NCBI RefSeq assembly: GCF_017916475.1
Contig: NZ_JAFMTB010000003.1
Coordinates: forward strand, 408,009 to 472,008
Source: Patulibacter sp. SYSU D01012
Lineage (GTDB): Bacteria; Actinomycetota; Thermoleophilia; Solirubrobacterales; Solirubrobacteraceae
Direction: 5' to 3'
Length of the DNA stretch: 64,000 bases
In this document: in pieces, positions 1 to 8,899 of the stretch
Layout of the letters: each line of letters opens with the position of its first letter
How positions within the stretch are numbered: position 1 is the stretch's first letter
Position numbers and translations under genes: made by a program
Notes under the pieces: generated by a model
Told to the model about the DNA's origin: nothing
The model's input: the letters and a program-made list of their open reading frames with translations, nothing else
Database searches by the model: none

Positions 1-2
1 TG

Positions 3-1172
3 CAGGTGGCCCAGCGCGCGCTCGCGATCCAGAGCCACCTGATGGAGGCGCTCTCGGCGCCCGAGCCCGAGGCCGAGGTGCTGCGGCGCCTGGGCTCGCT
101 CCTGACCGGCACGGCGCTGATCGCGGACGAGGCCGGGACGGTGTCCGGGGCGCCCGACGCCGCGCTGCCGGACGAGCTGTGGGGGCCGCTGCGCGGCGGC
201 AAGGGCGTCGGCCTGCACCACGTGCGGGGGCGGCGCTACGTCACCGCGCCCGTCAGCGACCGCCTGGGCGCGCGGCGCTGGCTCGTCGTCGTCGGCGCGG
301 GCGAGGCGCTGCCCGACCACCTGGCGCGCCAGGCGCTGCTGGCGGCCGAGCGGCTGGTGCGCCTGATCGAGCGGGCGCGGCCGCCGCGGCCCGTCGAGGC
401 GCGCGAGGTGCGCGCCGAGCTGGCCGAGGAGCTGCTGGGCTGGCGGCTGCCGACGGGCGGGCGGCGGCACGTCGCGCACCGCGCCGCGGCGCTCGGGCTG
501 TCGGTCGGCGACCCGCTGCAGGTGGGGATCGTGCGGCCGCGCCGCGCCCGCGAGGCGGCGCCCGAGGCGCGGGCCCAGGCGCTCGCCCGGGTGCGGGCCG
601 AGCTCGAGGTGCACCTGACCGGCGCCGGCGTGCCGTTCGTCCTGACCGAGCGCGACTGCGACCTGATCCTTGTGGCGCCCGCGGGCCTGGACGCGGTGCT
701 CGAGGCGCCGCTGCACGAGCTGGCGTCGGCCGGCGGGCCGCTCGACGGCGGCGTCGGACGGACGACGACGGCGGTCGAGGAGCTGCCGCGCTCGTACCAG
801 GACGCCCGCTTCGCGCTGCAGCAGCTCGCGACGTCGCCCCGCCCCGACGGCCGCTCCCACGTGCTCGCGCACGACGACCTGGACCTGGTCACGACGCTCG
901 TCTGCGACGCGGATCCGGCACTGTTCGGGCCCCGCCGCGACGCGGTGGTCGCAGCGCTCGGCGGCCCGCCGCTCGAGGAGACGCTGCGCGTGTTCCTGGA
1001 GCGCAACCTCGACGTGACCCGCACCGCGCAGGCGCTGCACCTGCACCCCAACTCGCTCCGCTACCGGCTGACGCGGATCGAGGAGCGGCTGGGCCGCTCG
1101 CTGCGCGACCCCGCGACCATCGCGCTGCTGCACGTGGCGTTCCGCTTCGGCTGGGCGTTCCGCGACGGGTAG
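3..1172 (+). CDS. PucR/CdaR-family transcriptional regulator, 5' truncated
   Basis: The frame is open to the left edge, so the true start lies outside the window; a GTG at 6 is only the first internal start-like codon. The visible part (about 388 residues) begins with a helix typical of the middle of PucR/CdaR regulators. It ends in the C-terminal helix-turn-helix of that family (ERNLDVTRTAQALHLHPNSL, then RYRLTRIEERLG). Family members act as cytoplasmic regulators of purine, sugar-diacid or amino-acid catabolism; no ligand can be named here. The gene stops about 80 bases before an unrelated small gene, and its operon partners, if any, lie to the left. Confidence 0.8.
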   Translation, partial: QVAQRALAIQSHLMEALSAPEPEAEVLRRLGSLLTGTALIADEAGTVSGAPDAALPDELWGPLRGGKGVGLHHVRGRRYVTAPVSDRLGARRWLVVVGAGEALPDHLARQALLAAERLVRLIERARPPRPVEAREVRAELAEELLGWRLPTGGRRHVAHRAAALGLSVGDPLQVGIVRPRRAREAAPEARAQALARVRAELEVHLTGAGVPFVLTERDCDLILVAPAGLDAVLEAPLHELASAGGPLDGGVGRTTTAVEELPRSYQDARFALQQLATSPRPDGRSHVLAHDDLDLVTTLVCDADPALFGPRRDAVVAALGGPPLEETLRVFLERNLDVTRTAQALHLHPNSLRYRLTRIEERLGRSLRDPATIALLHVAFRFGWAFRDG

Positions 1173-1254
1173 GACGCGTCCGCGGACATCTCCCGCGGGT
1201 TCGCCGCCGGAGTGGGTACGAGCCCGGCGAAGCGTCCACCACCAGGGAGGCACC

Positions 1255-1557
1255 ATGGAGCGGTACCAGGGCTACGCGACGAAGCGCTACGGCACGACGT
1301 TCGCGGGCCACGACGTCGAGCTGGAGTTCGACAAGAAGCTGATCGTGCTCAACCGCGCGACCCTGCGCGTGGACGGCGAGGTCGTCGACCGCGGCCAGCT
1401 GGTCCTCGGCGAGGACGACCTGCGGACGACGACCGCCGACGGCACGGAGATCGTCGTGCGGATCGGCTCCGGCCTGGTCGGCGAGCTCGTCCGCGCCCAG
1501 CTGCGCGGCCCCGACAGCACGTGGATCGACCTGGAGGAGCGCGAGCCGCGGGAGTAG
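1255..1557 (+). CDS. Small hypothetical protein (100 aa)
   Basis: A 100-residue acidic protein with no signal peptide or membrane segment and no family I recognise. The ATG is set by a good ribosome binding site (GGGAGG, 6 bases upstream). The sequence alternates short beta-like stretches (DVELEFDKKLIVLN, TEIVVRIGSGLVG) and has no cysteine or obvious catalytic motif. It lies alone between the PucR-like regulator and the convergent SRPBCC gene, whose stop is 7 bases away. Coding is likely from codon use and the ribosome binding site; function is unknown. Confidence 0.65.
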   Translation: MERYQGYATKRYGTTFAGHDVELEFDKKLIVLNRATLRVDGEVVDRGQLVLGEDDLRTTTADGTEIVVRIGSGLVGELVRAQLRGPDSTWIDLEEREPRE

Positions 1558-1564
1558 GCCCCCG

Positions 1565-2047
1565 CTACGGCGCGGCGTAGACGTCCTTCAGCCCCGGGTA
1601 GTAGTCGTCCCAGGCGTCGGTGGGCTGGGTGAAGTCGACCTCGGCGGCCAGGCGGTCCAGGTAGTAGTGCCAGCCGGGGCCGATCGTGGTCGGGTCGTCG
1701 CCGTCGTTCAGGGGCTGCGAGAGGACGAGCCGGGTGCCGTCGCCCTCGGGCGTCAGCGTCACGTCGAGGCGCCAGCTCGCCATGCCCACCACGAGGCGGT
1801 GCGGCGCCTCGCACGCGTGCACGGTGACGGTCGACGCCGGCTCGCCCTCCTCGGCGGTCATCGTCAGCTCGACGGACCCCGTGGCGGGGTCGCCGGTCCA
1901 CGGACCGATCCAGTGGACGGTGCGGCTCGTCTCGGTCAGGGCGCTCCACACCTGCGCGACGGGGCGGGCGAAGACGCGGACGAACTCCAGCCGCAGCCCG
2001 CCCTCCTCGGCGAGGGTGCGGCCCGGGGGCGTGGTGACGGCGGTCAT
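1565..2047 (-). CDS. SRPBCC/AHSA1-like protein
   Basis: A 160-residue protein of the SRPBCC fold (AHSA1/START-like hydrophobic-pocket family). The family signature is visible: FARPVAQVWSALTE near residue 28, a central beta-sheet region (RLDVTLTPEGDGTRLVLSQ) and a C-terminal helix beginning GPGWHYYLDRLAAEVD. Such proteins bind small hydrophobic ligands; many actinobacterial copies have no known ligand. The ATG at 2047 was chosen because the much longer frame upstream is only the GC-driven continuation into nasA. It is convergent with the small gene at 1255 and 128 bases downstream of nasA, so it may be read through from the nas operon. Confidence 0.8.
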   Translation of the reverse strand: MTAVTTPPGRTLAEEGGLRLEFVRVFARPVAQVWSALTETSRTVHWIGPWTGDPATGSVELTMTAEEGEPASTVTVHACEAPHRLVVGMASWRLDVTLTPEGDGTRLVLSQPLNDGDDPTTIGPGWHYYLDRLAAEVDFTQPTDAWDDYYPGLKDVYAAP

Positions 2048-2175
2048 GGCGGTCTCGGTGGGTGGGAGTCGGGGCCCGCGCGGCGCGGCGGGACGGTGCA
2101 GGTGTAGCACCGCGGGAGGCGGACGTGGGCCCGGCGCGGCGGTCGGGGCCGCGCCGCGGGCGGACCGTCGGTCCC

Positions 2176-5100
2176 TCACCCGGCGGGCACCTCGGCCGCC
2201 ACCCGTCCGCGCTCCAGCAGCGCCTGCACCCGGCTGGCGCAGCCGCCGCAGCCGCCCGACGCCCCGGTGGCGTCGCGGACGGCGCGCAGGGTGTCGCAGC
2301 CGTCGGCGACGGCGCCGCGGATCGTCCCGGCCGTGACCTGGTGGCACGAGCAGACGAGCTGGGCGTCGGGCACCGGGCGGGGCGCCGCCTCGCCGCCGAC
2401 GACCGCGTCGAGCAGCTCGTCGGGCACGGGGGCCCCGCCCACGCCCGCCGGGCCGCCCGCCGTCAGCTCGGTCAGCTCGGGCGCGAGCGCCAGGTCGCCG
2501 AGCAGCGCGGCGCCGGCCAGCCGCCCGTCCCGCAGCGCCAGCCGGCGGTAGACGCCGCGGCGGGTGTCGACCGCGATGACCTCGTCGACGTCGTCCTCGT
2601 CCGTGTCGACCCAGGGGTGTCCGCACGCGAACAGGTCGACGTCGACGACCTTCAGGGTGGTGGCGAGCGGGCTGCCCTGGTACCCGGCGGGGACGCCCGC
2701 GATGGCGGCGCCGGCGGTGCGGGCCTGCGCGGCGATCGGCGGCCACAGCCCGTAGACCACGCCGCGGTGCTGCGCGCACTCGCCGACCGCCCACACGTCG
2801 GGGGCGCTCGTGCGCAGCTCGTCGTCCACCGTGATCGCGTGCGCGCACGCCAGGCCGGAGCGCTTGGCCACGCGGATCTCGGGCCGGATGCCCGTGGCGA
2901 CGACGACCAGGTCGCTCGCCAGCTCGTCGCCGTCGGCGAAGCGCACGCCGGACACGGCCGCGCCGCCGACGATCCGGTCGGTCTGCTGCGCGAGCAGCAG
3001 CTGGATCCCCAGCTCGCGGATGCGCCGCTCGAGCAGACGCGCGGCGCCGCGGTCCAGCTGGCGGTCCATCAGCCGGTCGCCCAGGTGGACGATCGTGACG
3101 CTGGCGCCGTGCTCGGCCAGGCCCGCCGCGGCCTCCAGGCCCAGCAGGCCGCCGCCGATGACGGTGGCCATCGCCCCGGGCCGCACCGCGGCGTTCAGCG
3201 CCGCGGCGTCCGCGCGGGTGCGGAACGGCAGCACGCCCGGCAGGTCCAGGCCCAGGATCGGCGGCATCGCGGGCTGCGAGCCCGTGCACAGCACCGCCCG
3301 GTCGTACGGCACCCGCTCGCCGCTCTCCAGGACCACCTCCTTCGCCGCGGTGTCGAGGCGGTGCACCCAGGCGCCCAGCCGCAGGGCCACGTCGTGCGCG
3401 GCGTACCACTCGGCGGGCCGCAGGTCGACGTCGTCGTCGGCGGCGCCGGGACGGACCAGGTGCGAGATCCGCACCCGGTCGTACGGCGGGGCGTCCTCGC
3501 CCGCCAGGATCGTCGTGTCCCAGTGCGCCGAGCCGCGGTGGGCGAACACCGCCTCCAGCACCGCGACCGACGCCATCCCGCCGCCGACGACCACGAGTCG
3601 TTCGCGCCGGCGCCGCCCGGCCGCCGGGGCCGGGGCGGCGGCCGGGGCCACCAGCGCCTCCACCCGCACGGCGATCGCCTTCAGCTCGGGCTGGCGCGAG
3701 ACGGGATCGGTCGCGTCGTGGCTGACCGCGTTGAGCTGCCCGGCACCGGCGGGCGCGTGCAGCAGCCCCCAGTGGAACGGCGCGAACGCGACGCCGGGTC
3801 GGATCCGGGCGGCCCCGTCGTCGCCGGCCGCCGTCCGGGCGCGCACGAGCACGCTGCCGCGGCGCGAGACGATCCGCACCCGCTCGCCGTCCGCCACCCC
3901 GGCGCGGGCCGCGTCGTCCGGGTGCAGCTCGACGAACGGCTCGGGGTCCGCGGCGAGCAGCTCGGGCGCCCGGCCCGTGCGGGTCATCGTGTGCCACTGC
4001 CCGCCGGTGCGGCCGGTGGTGAGGATCAGGGGATGGTCGTCGTCCGGCGCCTCGGCGATCCCGTCCGTGCGCAGCCGGCCCAGCCGCGCGCGGCCCGTCG
4101 GGGTGGGGAAGCAGCCGTCGGGGTGCAGCCGCGCGCTGTGCGTCGCGCGGTCGATCCCCGCCGGCGCCTCGGTCCCGGCGGCGCGGGCCTCGGCGGCCAG
4201 CAACGGATCGCGGGCGTCGGCCTCGCGGCGCGCGTCGTCCTGCGTGTAGGGCCAGCGGACGCTGCCGCCGGCGGCCAGCCGCGCGTGCGTGATCCCCGTC
4301 TGGTCGCACGTGCGGCCCGCGGTCAGGCCGACGAGCTCGGCGTGGACCGCGGCCGCGTCGGGCCAGGCGAAGTGCTCCTCCCAGCCCAGCGCCGCCGCGA
4401 GCTTCGCCACGATGCGCCAGTCGGGCAGGGCCTCGCCCGGCGGCGGCAGCGCCGGGCGCATCAGGGTGACGCGGCGCTCCGAGCTGGTCGTGGTGCCCGC
4501 CTTCTCCGGCCACGCGGCGGCCGGCAGGACCAGGTGCGCGAGCGCCGTCGTCTCCGTCGGGTGGTAGGCGTCCTGGACCACGACGAGCTCGGCGCGCCGC
4601 AGCGCCGCGGCCACCTTCGCGGAGTCCGGCAGCGAGACCGCGGGGTTCGTGGCGACGACCCAGACGGCCTTGACGGTGCCGTCGTGCAGCGCGTCGACCA
4701 GGTCGGTCGCGACGAGTCCGGGGCGCTCGCTGATCCCCGCGGCGGTCGGGGGCAGCCGCCAGTAGGTGTTCACGGCCTCGCGGTCCGCGGCCGAGCGCGC
4801 GTCGCGGTAGCCGGGGAGCATGCCGGCCAGCCCGCCCACCTCGCGCCCGCCCATCGCGTTCGGCTGACCGGTGAGCGAGAGCGGGCCGGTGCCGGGCCGG
4901 CCGATCTGGCCCGTCGCCAGGCACAGGGCGTGCAGCGCGCGGTTCTTGTCGGTGCCGACCGTCGACTGGTTGGCGCCCATCGTCCAGCAGGTCATGGCGG
5001 CGCCGGCGGTGGCGAACCGGCGTGCGGCGTCGACGAGCAGCGCCTCGTCCACGCCGGCGACCCGCGCGGCGCGCTCCGGCGGCCACTCCCGCACCTGCGT

Positions 5101-5880
5101 GCGCAGCGCGTCCCAGCCCTCGACGTGCGCGTCCAGGTAGGCGTCGTCCGTCAGCCCGTCGCGGTCGATGACGTGCAGCATCCCCAGCAGCAGCGGGACG
5201 TCGGCGCCGGGCAGCACGGGCAGGTGCAGGTCGGCCTCGGCCGCGGTGGGCGTGCGCCGCGGGTCGACGACGATGACCTGGCAGCCGGGACGGTCCGTGC
5301 GCGCCTGCGCCGCGCGGATCCGCTGCCACACGATCGGGTGGCACGCCGCGGCGTTCGAGCCGAGCAGCAGGACGCAGTCGGCCTGGTCCAGGTCGTCGTA
5401 GCTCGGCAGCGGCCCGTCCGTGCCGAAGGTCGCCTTGTAGCCGGCGACGGCCGAGCTCATGCACAGGCGCGAGTTGGAGTCGACGGTGTTCGTCCCGAGG
5501 AAGCCCTTCGCGAGCTTGTTGACGACGTAGTAGTCCTCCGTCAGCAGCTGGCCCGAGACGTAGAACGCGACCGCCTCGGGCCCGTGCTCGGCGACGATGG
5601 CGCGCAGACGCTCCGCCGCCCACCCGATCCCCTCGTCCCACGTGACGTCGCGCCACGGGCCGTCCGGACGGTCGCGGCGCCGGGGGACGGTCGCGCGGTC
5701 GCGGGCGTGCACGGCCGCCGGCAGCGCGAGCGGCTTGGCGCACGTGCGGCCCCGGTTGACGGGGTGCTCCGGATCGCCCTCCACGCGCACGAGCCGGCCG
5801 TCGGCGACCGTGGCCCGCAGGCCGCAGCCGACGCCGCAGTACGGGCAGCCGGTGCGGACGGTGCGCTCGGCCCCGCTCAC
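2176..5880 (-). CDS. nasA: Single-chain assimilatory nitrate reductase (molybdopterin + FAD/NAD + BFD)
   Basis: This 1234-residue protein should reduce nitrate to nitrite in the cytoplasm. Domains in order: an N-terminal [4Fe-4S] site (C12, C15, C19, C47); a bis-MGD molybdopterin oxidoreductase core with the NasA/NapA-type molybdenum ligand in NSRLCMSS (C140); a dinucleotide-binding domain to about 745; an FAD/NAD(P) disulfide-oxidoreductase-like domain (VVVGGGMASVAVLEA near 763); and a C-terminal BFD-like [2Fe-2S] domain (C1177, C1179, C1211, C1214). The last two are normally the separate electron-transfer subunit (as in Bacillus NasB) or part of NirB. The GTG start at 5880 overlaps the nirD stop by 4 bases, which shows translational coupling. 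It is the last gene of narK-nirB-nirD-nasA. Confidence 0.9.
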   Translation of the reverse strand: MSGAERTVRTGCPYCGVGCGLRATVADGRLVRVEGDPEHPVNRGRTCAKPLALPAAVHARDRATVPRRRDRPDGPWRDVTWDEGIGWAAERLRAIVAEHGPEAVAFYVSGQLLTEDYYVVNKLAKGFLGTNTVDSNSRLCMSSAVAGYKATFGTDGPLPSYDDLDQADCVLLLGSNAAACHPIVWQRIRAAQARTDRPGCQVIVVDPRRTPTAAEADLHLPVLPGADVPLLLGMLHVIDRDGLTDDAYLDAHVEGWDALRTQVREWPPERAARVAGVDEALLVDAARRFATAGAAMTCWTMGANQSTVGTDKNRALHALCLATGQIGRPGTGPLSLTGQPNAMGGREVGGLAGMLPGYRDARSAADREAVNTYWRLPPTAAGISERPGLVATDLVDALHDGTVKAVWVVATNPAVSLPDSAKVAAALRRAELVVVQDAYHPTETTALAHLVLPAAAWPEKAGTTTSSERRVTLMRPALPPPGEALPDWRIVAKLAAALGWEEHFAWPDAAAVHAELVGLTAGRTCDQTGITHARLAAGGSVRWPYTQDDARREADARDPLLAAEARAAGTEAPAGIDRATHSARLHPDGCFPTPTGRARLGRLRTDGIAEAPDDDHPLILTTGRTGGQWHTMTRTGRAPELLAADPEPFVELHPDDAARAGVADGERVRIVSRRGSVLVRARTAAGDDGAARIRPGVAFAPFHWGLLHAPAGAGQLNAVSHDATDPVSRQPELKAIAVRVEALVAPAAAPAPAAGRRRRERLVVVGGGMASVAVLEAVFAHRGSAHWDTTILAGEDAPPYDRVRISHLVRPGAADDDVDLRPAEWYAAHDVALRLGAWVHRLDTAAKEVVLESGERVPYDRAVLCTGSQPAMPPILGLDLPGVLPFRTRADAAALNAAVRPGAMATVIGGGLLGLEAAAGLAEHGASVTIVHLGDRLMDRQLDRGAARLLERRIRELGIQLLLAQQTDRIVGGAAVSGVRFADGDELASDLVVVATGIRPEIRVAKRSGLACAHAITVDDELRTSAPDVWAVGECAQHRGVVYGLWPPIAAQARTAGAAIAGVPAGYQGSPLATTLKVVDVDLFACGHPWVDTDEDDVDEVIAVDTRRGVYRRLALRDGRLAGAALLGDLALAPELTELTAGGPAGVGGAPVPDELLDAVVGGEAAPRPVPDAQLVCSCHQVTAGTIRGAVADGCDTLRAVRDATGASGGCGGCASRVQALLERGRVAAEVPAG

Positions 5881-6293
5881 GCGCGCGCCGCCGCCGTCGC
5901 GCGCCGGGCCGCGGGGGCGCCGGCGGCAGGGTGGCCGTCGCAGGCGCCGGCCAGGCGGACCCACAGCCGGCCGTCCCGCTCGACGACGTGGTGCAGCGGC
6001 ATCGCGGCGTCCTGCCCCGCGACCCGTCCGGTGCGCAGGTTCAGCCGCCAGTTGTGCAGCGGGCAGGTGACGCAGTCGTCGGCGACGATGCCGTCGGACA
6101 GCGGACCGCCCCGGTGCGGGCACGCGGCGTCGGTGGCGGCGAACCCGTCGGGCAGCCGGAACACGGCGACGCGGCGCCCGTCGACGGTGGCCCGCCGGCC
6201 CTCGAGCGGCGGCACGTCGGCGGCGGCGCCGACGTCGGCGAAGCCCTCGGCGCGCAGCGCGTCGGCGGTGGCGGGGACGGCGAGATCAGGCAT
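5877..6293 (-). CDS. nirD: Nitrite reductase small subunit NirD (Rieske type)
   Basis: A 138-residue Rieske-fold protein. The [2Fe-2S] motifs are complete: CPHRGG near residue 58 and CPLHNW near residue 75. NirD pairs with NirB in the cytoplasmic NAD(P)H siroheme nitrite reductase, which makes ammonium from nitrite. Its ATG overlaps the end of nirB by 8 bases, and its stop overlaps the nasA start by 4, so the three are co-translated. The N-terminal 30 residues (alanine- and aspartate-rich) and the alanine/arginine-rich tail are longer than in many NirD proteins. Confidence 0.93.
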   Translation of the reverse strand: MPDLAVPATADALRAEGFADVGAAADVPPLEGRRATVDGRRVAVFRLPDGFAATDAACPHRGGPLSDGIVADDCVTCPLHNWRLNLRTGRVAGQDAAMPLHHVVERDGRLWVRLAGACDGHPAAGAPAARRATAAARA

Positions 6294-8874
6294 CGGTGGC
6301 CTTCCGGGTGGGGGCGCCGAGCACCCGCTGGATCGACAGCACGCCGCCGGGGCCGCCGGCGCGCTCGCCCTCGACCGCGGCGACCGCGGGCGGGGCGCCG
6401 CCGGGCGGCGGGCCGATCGGCGTGGCCTCGGAGTCCAGCTCGGCGAACTGCCGCGGCACGGCGGGCGCGCGGCGCTCGCGCCACGGGTCCGGGTCGCACG
6501 CGGCCTTGGCGATGCGGAAGCGCTCGCGCAGCCGGTCGGGCTCGCCGGACGCCTCGTCCAGCACGGCGGCCTTGATCGTCTCCAGGCCGACGCGGTCGAC
6601 GAACGGCGCGGTGCGCTCCAGGTACTCGCCGTGCTCGCGGTAGTACTGCAGGAAGACGATCGCGACGTCGAGCGCGCGGTCCTTCGTGTCGACGCGCGCG
6701 AGCAGCTGCGTCTGCCGGACGGTGCCGGCGCCCGAGCCGCCGACCGAGACCTCCCAGCCGCCCTCGATCGCGACGAGGCCGATGTCCTTGATGAGCGACT
6801 CGGCGCAGTTGCGCGGGCAGCCGGACACGGCGAGCTTGACCTTGTGGGGCGTGTAGAGGCCCTCGATCATCTGCTCCAGCTCGATCCCCGCGTTCATGGA
6901 GTCGCCCAGGCCGAAGCGGCAGAACTCGGCGCCGACGCAGGTCTTCACGGTGCGGACCGACTTCGCGTAGGCGTAGCCCGACGGCATGTCGAGGGCCTCC
7001 CAGACCGCCGGCAGGTCCTCCTTCCTGATCCCCAGCAGGTCGATGCGCTGGCCGCCCGTGACCTTCACGCACGGCACGTCGAAGCGCTCGGCGACGTCGG
7101 CGATGCGGCGCAGCTCGGACGGGGTCGTGACGCCGCCGCGCATCCGCGGGACGACGGAGAACGTGCCGTCCTTCTGGATGTTGCCGTGCACGCGGTCGTT
7201 GATGAAGCGGGCGTGGCGCTCCTCGCGGTGGCGGTTGTCGTTCAGCTCGGAGACGAGGTACGCCAGGCCCGGCTTGCAGGCCCCACACTCGCGCCCCGCG
7301 CCGCACGCGGCCGAGAGCTCCGACACGGAGGTGACGCCCTGCTCGCGGGCGACGGCCGCCAGGTCCTCGCGGGTCTGCCTGCGGCACGGGCACAGGTACG
7401 TGGCCTCGTCGACCTGGCCGCCGCGGACGACCTTCAGGATCTCGGTCACCGTCGGCTTGCAGGATCCGCAGCCCGCCCCCGCGCGGGTGGTGGCGACGAC
7501 CTCCTGGGTGGATCCCAGGTCGTGCTCCTGGATCGCGCGGACGATCTCGCCCTTGCAGACGCCGTTGCAGTTGCAGACCTGTGCGGCGTCGGGCAGGTCG
7601 GCGGGGGAGGCCTGCGACGCCTCGGCCAGCAGCGCGAGCGGGTCGTCCGTCGCGCGGCCGGTCCGCACGCCGTCGAGCAGCAGCTCGTGGCCGCGCACGT
7701 CGCCGACGAGGATCGCGCCGGTCACCACGCCGTCCCGGACGACGAGCTTGCGGTAGACCCCGGCCGCCGGGTCGCTCGTGGCCACCGACGTGGGCGGGGC
7801 GGGGTCGCCGGGGCGCGCCACGGCGTCGCCGATCGAGACGACGTCGACCCCGAGCACCTTGAGCTTCGCCGACAGGATCGAGCCGTCGTAGCGGGCGCCG
7901 GCGGGCAGCTCGCCGTCCTCGACGTCCATCGTGGCGCCCGCGGCGTCCAGGCGCAGCAGCGTCTCGGCGGCCACCTCGGCCTGCTCGTGGATCGGCGCGA
8001 CGATGCCGTAGACCTGGCCGCGGTGCTCGGCGCACTCGCCGACGGCCAGCGCCCGCGGGTGCGAGGCGACCATCGCGTCGTCGACGACGATCCCGCGCTC
8101 GCACGTCAGGCCGGCGGCGGACGCCAGCGCGGTGCGGGCGCGGATGCCGATCGAGACGACGACCAGGCCGCAGGCCAGCTCCTCGCCATCGGCGAAGCGC
8201 AGGCCTTCCGCCCGGTCGGTCCCCAGGATCGCGGCGGTCTGCCGCTCCAGCAGGACGGTCACGCCCAGGCCGGCCAGCGCGGGCTCGAGCAGCGCGGCGG
8301 CGGGGTCGTCGAGCTGGCGCTCCATCAGGCGGTCCATCAGGTGCACGACGGTGGCGGGGGCGCCCTGCGTGGCCACCCCGTAGGCGGCCTCGAGCCCGAG
8401 CAGGCCGCCGCCGATGACCGCCACCTCGGTCCCGACCGCGGCGGCGTCGCGGATGGCCTGGCAGTCCTCGGGGCCGCGGAACGGGATCACGCCCGGCAGG
8501 TCGATCCCGGGCAGCGGCGGCATGAGCGGCTCGGACCCGGTGCAGAGGACCACGCGGCCGAAGACGACGGCGATCCCCGACGCCAGCCGGGCGCGGCCGC
8601 CGTCCAGGTCGAGGGCCTCCACGGCGTCGCCGACGAACAGGTCGACGCGGTGGTCCGCGTACCAGTCGTCGGGCCGCAGCTGCAGCGCCTCCGGGTCCTT
8701 GCCGTCGACGAGCAGGTGGGACAGGGACACGCGGTCGAACGGCAGCCGCGGCTCCTCGCAGACGAGGGCGATCGACAGGTCGGCGGTGCGCGCGCGGAGC
8801 GCCTCGCACACCGCCTGGCCGGCGATGCCGCCGCCGACGACCAGGACGTCGGTGCGGTGGATGGGAAGGGTCAT
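6286..8874 (-). CDS. nirB: Nitrite reductase large subunit NirB
   Basis: An 862-residue NAD(P)H-dependent siroheme nitrite reductase. In order: FAD site (VVGGGIAGQ, about 12-20), NAD site (VIGGGLLGLEAA, about 153-164), a first BFD [2Fe-2S] domain (C434, C436, C440, C469, C472), a second cysteine-rich BFD-like segment (about 495-535), the ferredoxin-like half-domain (about 550-640), and the siroheme/[4Fe-4S] site (TCVGAEFCRFG with C646 and C652; SGCPRNC with C686 and C690). Length matches the family. It starts 25 bases after the narK stop. Its FAD module resembles the one fused into nasA, so the two may share ancestry by duplication. Confidence 0.95.
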   Translation of the reverse strand: MTLPIHRTDVLVVGGGIAGQAVCEALRARTADLSIALVCEEPRLPFDRVSLSHLLVDGKDPEALQLRPDDWYADHRVDLFVGDAVEALDLDGGRARLASGIAVVFGRVVLCTGSEPLMPPLPGIDLPGVIPFRGPEDCQAIRDAAAVGTEVAVIGGGLLGLEAAYGVATQGAPATVVHLMDRLMERQLDDPAAALLEPALAGLGVTVLLERQTAAILGTDRAEGLRFADGEELACGLVVVSIGIRARTALASAAGLTCERGIVVDDAMVASHPRALAVGECAEHRGQVYGIVAPIHEQAEVAAETLLRLDAAGATMDVEDGELPAGARYDGSILSAKLKVLGVDVVSIGDAVARPGDPAPPTSVATSDPAAGVYRKLVVRDGVVTGAILVGDVRGHELLLDGVRTGRATDDPLALLAEASQASPADLPDAAQVCNCNGVCKGEIVRAIQEHDLGSTQEVVATTRAGAGCGSCKPTVTEILKVVRGGQVDEATYLCPCRRQTREDLAAVAREQGVTSVSELSAACGAGRECGACKPGLAYLVSELNDNRHREERHARFINDRVHGNIQKDGTFSVVPRMRGGVTTPSELRRIADVAERFDVPCVKVTGGQRIDLLGIRKEDLPAVWEALDMPSGYAYAKSVRTVKTCVGAEFCRFGLGDSMNAGIELEQMIEGLYTPHKVKLAVSGCPRNCAESLIKDIGLVAIEGGWEVSVGGSGAGTVRQTQLLARVDTKDRALDVAIVFLQYYREHGEYLERTAPFVDRVGLETIKAAVLDEASGEPDRLRERFRIAKAACDPDPWRERRAPAVPRQFAELDSEATPIGPPPGGAPPAVAAVEGERAGGPGGVLSIQRVLGAPTRKATDA

Positions 8875-8899
8875 GGGGTCGTCTCTCGGGTCGCGAGGG

